NCBI GenBank assembly: GCA_050701635.1
Contig: JBOGDF010000251.1
Coordinates: 1-8,353 of the forward strand
Reading direction: 5' to 3'
Source of the DNA: WHSM01 sp050701635
GTDB taxonomy: Bacteria > Actinomycetota > Actinomycetes > Mycobacteriales > Micromonosporaceae
DNA: 8,353 bases
The notes below the pieces were generated by a model, which was not told the origin of the DNA, searched no databases, and saw nothing but the letters and a program-made list of their open reading frames with translations. A program made the position numbers and the translations under genes. Within the stretch, counting starts at the first letter, position 1. Each line of letters starts with the position of its first letter. Below are positions 1 through 4,684 of this stretch, one piece after another.

Positions 1-596
1 CCCCGGAGCAGGGCGCCGGTGGCGACCGGGCCGTGTGCGGGGTCGGTGGCGAGCGCCCGTACCTGTACGCCGGCGCGGGTCCGGGCCGCCTCGTGGGCGA
101 GCTGCCCGGGGTCGACCTGGCCGCTCGCCGCGTCCCGCTCGGCGGCGCCGGGGGCACCGCCGGCGACACCCGGGTTCGCGAAGCCCACGGAGGCGATCGC
201 GCGGCACACGGCCACATCGTCGGCGTAGTGCACATCGTCCGGGTCGAGCACGCGTACCCCGTCCACGGGCGCGGGCAGGGCGGCGGGGTCCAGCACCATC
301 AGCGGGGCCTGCAACACGGACAGCCCATCCCGCTCGGCCAGCTCCAGCAGGCCCGGGTTCACCTCGTGCACCCACTCGAACGCCTCCGGTACGCCGAGCG
401 CGCGCTGCCGCTCGCGTACCGCCGAAAGTTCTTCTGCGGTGGGCTCGCCGCCGGGGGTGGGGCGGGCGTAGAGCGGCCAGCCGGGGCCGTCCTGCACGAA
501 GAGGGTCAGCCCGCCGTACCGTTCGGCACGCGCCTGACCTCGTGCGATGGCGTCGTAGCAGGCCTCGATGGCGGGGAGCAGATCCGGCGGCGTCAC
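1..596 (-). CDS. GNAT-like N-acetyltransferase, N-terminal part (cut by left edge)
   Basis: The minus-strand frame is open for 198 codons from a GTG start to the window edge. An in-frame TAG four codons upstream (606-608) fixes this GTG as the first possible start. No Shine-Dalgarno is visible, and a TAGGCT hexamer lies six bases upstream, so the message may be leaderless. The protein begins MTPPDLLPAIEACYDAIARG. Residues 25-110 mix Trp/Phe/Tyr-containing segments with charged helices. Near residues 135-160 a segment of the type DDVAVCRAIASVGFANPG is followed by a Gly/Ala-rich linker. The last visible residues (about 185-198, GPVATGALLR) resemble the strand leading into GNAT motif A. The acetyl-CoA-binding R/Q-x-x-G-x-G/A loop would lie beyond the edge, so the family call rests on overall pattern only. 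Substrate unknown. It could instead be another small alpha/beta protein. Confidence 0.5.
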   Translation of the reverse strand, partial: MTPPDLLPAIEACYDAIARGQARAERYGGLTLFVQDGPGWPLYARPTPGGEPTAEELSAVRERQRALGVPEAFEWVHEVNPGLLELAERDGLSVLQAPLMVLDPAALPAPVDGVRVLDPDDVHYADDVAVCRAIASVGFANPGVAGGAPGAAERDAASGQVDPGQLAHEAARTRAGVQVRALATDPAHGPVATGALLR

Positions 597-653
597 CGCG
601 GGAGCCTAACGCGAGGCGTGCCGCCGCCCGGACGGCGAGTATGCTTCCGCGCG
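597..653. promoter_or_regulatory. Divergent promoter region with two probable leaderless starts
   Basis: These 57 bp separate the GNAT-like gene (minus) from the glycosyltransferase gene (plus). On minus, TAGGCT (608-603) is six bases from the GTG at 596. On plus, TATGCT (640-645) is eight bases from the ATG at 654. Both fit the actinobacterial -10 pattern TAnnnT, and their predicted transcription starts fall on or next to the start codons. Neither gene has a good Shine-Dalgarno at these starts. A 5-bp inverted repeat, CGCCG/CGGCG (622-626 and 633-637), lies between the two -10 elements. I see no clear -35 consensus for either direction. The -10 calls are pattern-based inference. Confidence 0.5.
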
Positions 654-1421
654 ATGTCCACTCCAGGTAAGCAACCCGTGACCGCCCCGCAGGAGTTCAT
701 CTGCTGCCGGGTACGTATCACCGGCGTCGACCCGGAGGGCGCGGCGAACACGCTGCTGGCCTCCCGGCACGGGCAGCCCCGCCGTACCCACCTGTGCAAC
801 GCGTACACGCTGTCGCTGGCGTTGCGGGATCCCGCGTACCGCGAGCTGCTCAACGCCGCCGACGTCAACTTCGCCGACGGCCACTACGTCGCGATGGTGG
901 GGCGGCGGCGCGGCCAACCCCAGATGACCGAGCGGGTGTACGGCCCGGACCTGATGCTCGCCACGCTGGACCGGGGCCGGGAGCACGGGCTGCGCCACTA
1001 CCTGTACGGCGCCTCGCCCGAGACCGTCGCCAAGCTGGCCGAGTCGATGACCGGGCGGCTGCCCGGCGTGGAGATCGTCGCCGCCGAGTCGCCGCCGTTC
1101 CGGCCGCTCACCGACGCCGAGTCCGAGGACCTGGTACGCCGGGTCGCCGACCTCAAGCCCGACATCTTCTGGGTCGGCCTCGGCACCCCGATCCAGGACC
1201 GGTTCGTCGCCGAGTACGCCGCCCGCCTCAACTGCACCGTGGTGCCGGTGGGCGCCGCGTTCGACTTCTGGTCCGGCAACAAGCCGATGGCGCCGAAGCT
1301 GGTCCAGAAGTACGGCATGGAGTGGGCGTACCGGCTCGCCACCGAGCCGCGCCGGCTCTGGAAGCGCTATCTGGTCGGCAACCCGCTCTTCGTCTGGGGT
1401 GTCCTCACCGACAAGCGCTGA
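654..1421 (+). CDS. WecG/TagA/CpsF-family glycosyltransferase
   Basis: This 255-residue protein matches the usual length of the family (GT26), which transfers N-acetylmannosamine or related sugars to a lipid-linked acceptor at the inner face of the membrane during surface-polysaccharide or teichoic-acid synthesis. Visible landmarks are LCNAYTLSLA (48-57), FADGHYVA (73-80) with the putative catalytic Asp75, YGPDLM (96-101), LYGASPETVAKL (118-129), VGLGTPIQDRF (174-184) and VGAAFDFWSGNKPMAPK (199-215). The basic C-terminus EPRRLWKRYLVGNP (231-244) is typical of the family and may sit on the membrane. The frame is open far upstream. I chose ATG 654 because a -10-like TATGCT sits just before it. 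GTG 618 and GTG 678 (with AGGTAAG upstream) are in-frame alternatives. The stop lies 3 bp from that of the convergent GDP-fucose synthase gene. Family call is secure; the sugar and acceptor are not known. Confidence 0.92.
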   Translation: MSTPGKQPVTAPQEFICCRVRITGVDPEGAANTLLASRHGQPRRTHLCNAYTLSLALRDPAYRELLNAADVNFADGHYVAMVGRRRGQPQMTERVYGPDLMLATLDRGREHGLRHYLYGASPETVAKLAESMTGRLPGVEIVAAESPPFRPLTDAESEDLVRRVADLKPDIFWVGLGTPIQDRFVAEYAARLNCTVVPVGAAFDFWSGNKPMAPKLVQKYGMEWAYRLATEPRRLWKRYLVGNPLFVWGVLTDKR

Positions 1422-1424
1422 GGC

Positions 1425-2384
1425 TCACAGGCGGGCCGTGTCGTGGTGGGCGAGGAACCACTCGTACACCGACTTGACGCCGTCGGGCAGCGCGACCTGC
1501 GGGGCCCAGCCCAGGGCACGGATCCGCGACACGTCGAGCAGCTTGCGCGGGGTGCCGTCCGGCTTCGAGGTGTCGTGGACGAACTCGCCGGCGTAGCCGA
1601 CCACCTCGGCGATCAGCCGGGCGAGCTGGTCGATGGTGACGTCCTCGCCGCAGCCGATGTTGATCGGGGCCGGGTCGTCGTAGCGCTCCAGCAGCAGCAG
1701 ACAGGCGGCGGCCAGGTCGTCGGTGTGCAGGAACTCGCGGCGCGGGGTGCCGGTGCCGTACACCGTGAACTCGGTGTCGCCGGCCTGCTTCGCCTCGTGC
1801 ATCCGCCGCATCAGCATCGGTAGGACGTGCGCGCCGGGGATCTCGAAGTTGTCGCCGGGGCCGTACAGGTTGGTCGGCATCGCGGAGATGTACGGCCGCC
1901 CGTGCTGGCGCCGCAGCGCCTGGATCTGCATCACGCCGGCGATCTTCGCGATCGCGTACGCGTCGTTGGTCGGTTCCAGGACGCCGGTCAGCAGCGAGTC
2001 TTCCCGGATCGGCTGCTCGGCGTACTTCGGGTAGATGCAGCTGGAGCCGAGGAACAGCACCCGGGTCACGTCGAACTCGTGCGCCGCGTCGAGCAGGTTG
2101 ACCTGGATCCGCAGGTTGTCGGAGAGAAAGTCCGCCGGGTACGCGTCGTTGGCGAAGATGCCGCCCACCTTCGCCGCCGCGTCGATCACGTACGCCGGCC
2201 GCTCCTGGGCGAAGAAGTCGCGTACCGCGGCCCGGTCGCGCAGGTCCAGCTCGGCGCTGCGCCGCCCGACCAGATTCGTGAAGCCCTGCTGTGCGAAGTG
2301 CCGCCAGATCGCGGAGCCGACCAGGCCGCCGCGGCCCGCCACGTACACCTTCGCGTCGCGTGGGACCTCGTGTGAGTACGGCAC
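1425..2384 (-). CDS. fcl: GDP-L-fucose synthase (3,5-epimerase/4-reductase)
   Basis: This cytosolic, NADPH-dependent SDR enzyme converts GDP-4-keto-6-deoxy-D-mannose to GDP-L-fucose, the step after Gmd. The protein is 319 residues, normal for the family. The N-terminal Rossmann loop AGRGGLVGSAI (16-26) supplies GxxGxxG. LGSSCIYPK (112-120) carries the Ser of the triad and Cys116, and Tyr143 and Lys147 form YxxxK. PTNLYGPGDNF (170-180) contains Asn172. His186 in the AHVLP segment matches the position of the E. coli acid/base His. The C-terminal substrate-domain signature SKPDGTPRKLLDVS (273-286) is intact. The loop has Arg18 where the family normally has His, and Gly19 where it normally has Arg. 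Start GTG 2384 is supported by GGAGGT five bases upstream. It is divergent from gmd and convergent with the glycosyltransferase gene. Confidence 0.96.
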   Translation of the reverse strand: MPYSHEVPRDAKVYVAGRGGLVGSAIWRHFAQQGFTNLVGRRSAELDLRDRAAVRDFFAQERPAYVIDAAAKVGGIFANDAYPADFLSDNLRIQVNLLDAAHEFDVTRVLFLGSSCIYPKYAEQPIREDSLLTGVLEPTNDAYAIAKIAGVMQIQALRRQHGRPYISAMPTNLYGPGDNFEIPGAHVLPMLMRRMHEAKQAGDTEFTVYGTGTPRREFLHTDDLAAACLLLLERYDDPAPINIGCGEDVTIDQLARLIAEVVGYAGEFVHDTSKPDGTPRKLLDVSRIRALGWAPQVALPDGVKSVYEWFLAHHDTARL

Positions 2385-2389
2385 CGGTG

Positions 2390-2395
2390 ACCTCC
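2390..2395 (-). promoter_or_regulatory. Shine-Dalgarno of fcl
   Basis: GGAGGT on the minus strand ends five bases before GTG 2384. This decides the GTG start of the GDP-fucose synthase and contrasts with the SD-less start of divergent gmd. Confidence 0.8.
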
Positions 2396-2403
2396 GATTC
2401 GCA

Positions 2404-2473
2404 GGTGGGCGTCGCCACCCAGCCTAATGGGCCGGGTGGGCGTTGCCGGCGAGGCGTTCGGTACCGTGCCAGC
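2404..2473. promoter_or_regulatory. Divergent fcl/gmd control region with direct repeat
   Basis: The intergenic space between the divergent starts is 89 bp. On minus, TAGGCT (2426-2421) is a plausible -10 for fcl, giving a start near 2414 and a leader of about 30 bases that contains the GGAGGT. On plus, TACCGT (2462-2467) lies six bases before the GTG of gmd, so gmd is probably leaderless. GGTGGGCGTCGCC (2404-2416) and GGTGGGCGTTGCC (2435-2447) are 12/13 identical direct repeats 31 bp apart, about three helical turns. The right copy overlaps the expected -35 zone of both promoters and the left copy covers the expected fcl transcription start. The repeats are seen directly; operator function is inferred. 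Confidence 0.55.
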
Positions 2474-3499
2474 GTGACTGAGTCGACGCGTACCGCCTTC
2501 ATCACCGGCATCACGGGACAGGACGGCTCGTACCTGGCGGAGCTGCTGCTCGCCAAGGGGTACGAGGTGCACGGCATCATCCGCCGGGCTTCGATGTTCA
2601 ACACCGGCCGGCTCGACGACATCTACCAGGACCCGCACACCGACCATCAGCGGCTGTTCCTGCACTACGGCGACGTCACCGACTCCAGCAACCTGGTCAA
2701 CCTGATCCGCGACGTGAAGCCGGCGGAGGTCTACCACCTCGCCGCACAGAGCCACGTCAAGGTCAGCTTCGAGATCCCGGAGTACACCGGCGACGTGACT
2801 GGGATGGGCACCATCCGGCTGCTCGAGGCGATCCGGGCCTCCGGCATCGCCACCCGCTTCTACCAGGCGTCCACCTCCGAGCTGTACGGCTCCACGCCGC
2901 CGCCGCAGAGTGAGACCAGCCCGTTCCACCCGCGCAGCCCGTACGGGGTGGCGAAGCTGTACTCGTTCTGGTCGGTGGTCAACTACCGCGAGGCGTACGG
3001 GATCCACGCCTCCAACGGGATCCTCTTCAATCACGAAAGCCCCAGAAGGGGCGAGACCTTCGTGACCCGCAAGATCACTCGCGCCGTGGCGCGGATCGCC
3101 GCCGGGCTGCAGGACGCCCTCTACCTCGGCAACGTCAGCGCGGTACGCGACTGGGGCTACGCACCGGAGTACGTCGAGGGCATGTGGCGGATGCTGCAGG
3201 CCGACACGCCCGACGACTACGTGCTGGCCACCGGGCGGGCGGCGACCGTACGGGACTTCTGCGAGGCCGCGTTCGGGCACGCCGGCCTGGACTGGGAGAA
3301 GTACGTCAAGCACGACACCCGGTACGAGCGCCCCGCCGAGGTGGACGCGCTGATCGGCGACCCGTCGAAGGTGAAGCGCCAGCTGGGCTGGAAAGCCACC
3401 ACCGACTGGCGCCAGCTCGCCGGCATCATGGTCGACGCCGACCGCCAGCAGCTCGACGACGCACTGTCGGGCCGCAACGTACGCATGGACGACCGCTAG
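2474..3499 (+). CDS. gmd: GDP-mannose 4,6-dehydratase
   Basis: This cytosolic NADP-dependent SDR enzyme converts GDP-D-mannose to GDP-4-keto-6-deoxy-D-mannose, the committed step toward GDP-L-fucose and other GDP-6-deoxyhexoses. The protein is 341 residues, typical for the family. The N-terminus TAFITGITGQDGSYLAELLL has the Gly-rich motif G12, G15, G18. The family signature IIRRASMFNTGRLDDIY is at 35-51. Catalytic residues appear intact: Thr134 and Glu136 in QASTSELYG, and Tyr157 and Lys161 in SPYGVAK. The invariant stretch NHESPRRGETFVTRKITRA (186-204) and VRDWGYAPEYVEGMW (224-238) follow. GTG 2474 was chosen because family homology begins right after it and TACCGT sits at leaderless spacing; there is no clear Shine-Dalgarno. 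Upstream in-frame codons overlap the fcl gene and control region. Codons 191-192 are tandem AGA-AGG inside a small hairpin. fcl, the next enzyme, is divergent. Confidence 0.97.
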   Translation: MTESTRTAFITGITGQDGSYLAELLLAKGYEVHGIIRRASMFNTGRLDDIYQDPHTDHQRLFLHYGDVTDSSNLVNLIRDVKPAEVYHLAAQSHVKVSFEIPEYTGDVTGMGTIRLLEAIRASGIATRFYQASTSELYGSTPPPQSETSPFHPRSPYGVAKLYSFWSVVNYREAYGIHASNGILFNHESPRRGETFVTRKITRAVARIAAGLQDALYLGNVSAVRDWGYAPEYVEGMWRMLQADTPDDYVLATGRAATVRDFCEAAFGHAGLDWEKYVKHDTRYERPAEVDALIGDPSKVKRQLGWKATTDWRQLAGIMVDADRQQLDDALSGRNVRMDDR

Positions 3500-3526
3500 C
3501 CCGCTCAGTGGTCCGGCGGGTGTTTG
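3500..3526 (+). terminator. Possible weak terminator after gmd
   Basis: CCCGC (3500-3504) can pair with GCGGG (3516-3520) over an 11-base loop, and TGTTTG follows. It begins right after the gmd stop. The stem is only 5 bp and the T-run is interrupted, so this is a weak candidate. Confidence 0.3.
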
Positions 3527-3569
3527 TGAGCGACCTGTGAGCGACCTTGTGAGCGGAGCCGCCTAGCGT
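3525..3569 (+). promoter_or_regulatory. Probable protease promoter with three phased TGTGAGCG repeats
   Basis: TGTGAGCGACC occurs twice back to back (3525-3535, 3536-3546), and a third TGTGAGCG follows at 3548-3555. Unit spacing is 11 then 12 bp, about one helical turn. TAGCGT (3564-3569) downstream fits TAnnnT and would start transcription near 3576. The repeats cover the expected -35 zone, where no sigma consensus is visible, as at activator-dependent promoters. On the reverse strand the unit reads GCTCACA plus four bases, which partly resembles the 11-nt direct-repeat units (GTTCACC-type) of Streptomyces PhoP boxes. The repeats are seen directly; regulator identity is speculative. Confidence 0.5.
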
Positions 3570-3606
3570 CCGAACAGCGTGGGAAATCACCCGCGCCGGG
3601 CTTGAA

Positions 3607-3613
3607 GAGGTGG
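3607..3613 (+). promoter_or_regulatory. Shine-Dalgarno of the metalloprotease gene
   Basis: GAGGTGG ends five bases before ATG 3619. This favours the ATG over the in-frame GTG at 3610, which lies inside the ribosome-binding sequence itself. Confidence 0.65.
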
Positions 3614-3618
3614 GACGC

Positions 3619-4437
3619 ATGCGTAGTCGCCTAACGGTCCTCGCAGCTGCGCTGTTCGTGGTCGTTTCGGGGGTGGTCGGCGTATCGCCGTCGCATGGCG
3701 GCACGGCCGATGGTCAGGTCGCGGGCTCCGACAAGCCAGCCGGTGCCCAGCCGGAGCGCGCGGCGGTCATGTCACGGGTGAAGAACGCTGACGGCACGGT
3801 GAGCGAAACGATCTACACACTCGCCGCGGGTGCGGACCCCGCGGAGGTCGCGAGGAATCTCCGATCACATGGGGTTCCCGGCGTCGCCGTCGTGACCGAC
3901 GACGCTTCTCCCGCCGCTCTCAAGCCACCCTGCACGTACGGGATATCGCGGACGTGGCCGACCGAGACCGTCTGCTTCGCCCGATGGTCCTACAACGGGT
4001 ACGGGCGCCCGCAGATGTACTTCCGGGACCGCTCGAACGATCTGTGGCCGGTGGGGCGCGCGGTGAGCAAGTGGAACGAGGTCTCCGGCATCGACTCGTG
4101 GTATCGGGACTTCTCCACCGGCTGCCCCGGTAACGGCGTGCACTGCGTGATCATCTACAACGCGTACTACGGAACGACCGGCCAGTGGTACAACGTCGTC
4201 GGGGTGACGCACCGCGCGCTCAACGCCGCGCAGACGTACTACACCGGCGCCTACATCGCGCTGAACGAGAGCTACGGCGGCACCGAGGCGCAGCGGTGGA
4301 ACACCGCGTGCCATGAGATAGGGCATGTGCTCGGGCTGTGGGAGGAGTACTCGACCGCCACCTGCATGTACTACGCCAGGACCTCGCAGCGGTACCCGCA
4401 CGACAACGACTTCACATTGTTGGAGCGCTTCTACTGA
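3619..4437 (+). CDS. Secreted metzincin-like zinc metalloprotease
   Basis: This is a 272-residue preproprotein. MRSR plus the hydrophobic run LTVLAAALFVVVSGVVGV (5-22) forms a Sec-type signal peptide. Its cleavage site is unclear and no lipobox is seen. Residues about 30-104 look like a propeptide, without a cysteine-switch. The catalytic part (about 105-272) contains HEIGHVLGLWE (232-242), with zinc ligands His232 and His236 and catalytic Glu233. The third metzincin ligand position is Glu242, not His or Asp. Cys249-Met250 looks like the Met-turn. Six cysteines (105, 119, 169, 176, 231, 249) fall in neighbouring pairs that could form three disulfides. The tail HDNDFTLLERFY is reminiscent of matrixin-like actinobacterial proteases. 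It probably acts outside the cell on unknown protein substrates; snapalysin (M7) is the main alternative affiliation. It has its own promoter region and hairpin terminator and no functional link to its neighbours. Rare codons (two ATA, ACA, TTG-TTG) set it apart. Confidence 0.82.
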   Translation: MRSRLTVLAAALFVVVSGVVGVSPSHGGTADGQVAGSDKPAGAQPERAAVMSRVKNADGTVSETIYTLAAGADPAEVARNLRSHGVPGVAVVTDDASPAALKPPCTYGISRTWPTETVCFARWSYNGYGRPQMYFRDRSNDLWPVGRAVSKWNEVSGIDSWYRDFSTGCPGNGVHCVIIYNAYYGTTGQWYNVVGVTHRALNAAQTYYTGAYIALNESYGGTEAQRWNTACHEIGHVLGLWEEYSTATCMYYARTSQRYPHDNDFTLLERFY

Positions 4438-4454
4438 GGCCAGTCAGCCGCCGG

Positions 4455-4491
4455 GTCGGCCGTGGTGTCAACGCGCGACACCACGGCCGAC
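4455..4491. terminator. Perfect 15-bp hairpin after the protease gene
   Basis: GTCGGCCGTGGTGTC (4455-4469) and GACACCACGGCCGAC (4477-4491) are perfect reverse complements separated by AACGCGC. The hairpin starts 17 bp after the protease stop and is very GC-rich. No U-tract follows, as is common for actinobacterial hairpin terminators. It would insulate gltB from protease transcription. Confidence 0.75.
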
Positions 4492-4505
4492 ACGCGCTGG
4501 AAGGG

Positions 4506-4546
4506 GTGCACAGTCGTGCACGAAGTCCGGTGATTTCACTCACCGG
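4506..4546. repeat. Paired palindromes upstream of gltB
   Basis: Two self-complementary GTGCAC hexamers (4506-4511 and 4516-4521) are separated by AGTC, 10 bp centre to centre. They are followed by a 7-bp inverted repeat, CCGGTGA/TCACCGG (4527-4533 and 4540-4546), with loop TTTCAC. All lie upstream of the likely gltB promoter and after the protease terminator. They are operator-like in form, but I recognise no specific regulator site. Confidence 0.4.
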
Positions 4547-4577
4547 CTGATCAATGCTGGGCACACCGCACGTCCCG

Positions 4578-4583
4578 TACACT
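4578..4583 (+). promoter_or_regulatory. Candidate -10 element of gltB
   Basis: TACACT fits the actinobacterial -10 pattern and would start transcription near 4590, giving a leader of about 95 bases. No good -35 is visible 17-18 bp upstream. The leader contains the palindrome GAGATCTC (4626-4633), but I see no known riboswitch or T-box pattern. Confidence 0.4.
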
Positions 4584-4672
4584 CGGAAGCTCCAATCCGG
4601 GCCACTGCCGTCCCGCTACATCAGCGAGATCTCTCAGCGCCGCCACTCCTCACGTGGCCGGCGCCGTGCGAC

Positions 4673-4680
4673 GGAGGAGG
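4673..4680 (+). promoter_or_regulatory. Strong Shine-Dalgarno of gltB
   Basis: GGAGGAGG lies four bases before ATG 4685 (seven if counted from the first GGAGG). It is the strongest ribosome-binding site in the window and fixes the gltB start. Confidence 0.85.
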
Positions 4681-4684
4681 CCCG

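Noticed and set aside
33..653. Long plus-strand open frame upstream of and continuous with the glycosyltransferase
   Set aside because: It is antisense to the GNAT-like gene, its translation is Arg/Gly/Pro-rich with no family resemblance, and homology starts only after ATG 654.
1405..2622. 405-codon minus-strand open frame overlapping fcl and the start of gmd
   Set aside because: The fcl frame over the same DNA carries every expected motif; this one is Arg/Pro-rich with none.
4500..4600. GlnR-type nitrogen box before gltB
   Set aside because: I looked for paired GTnAC and GAAAC half-sites with 6-bp spacing and found no acceptable match.
4590..4672. Riboswitch, T-box or upstream small gene in the gltB leader
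   Set aside because: There is no recognisable conserved core. The GTG-started frames here run into gltB out of frame without a Shine-Dalgarno.
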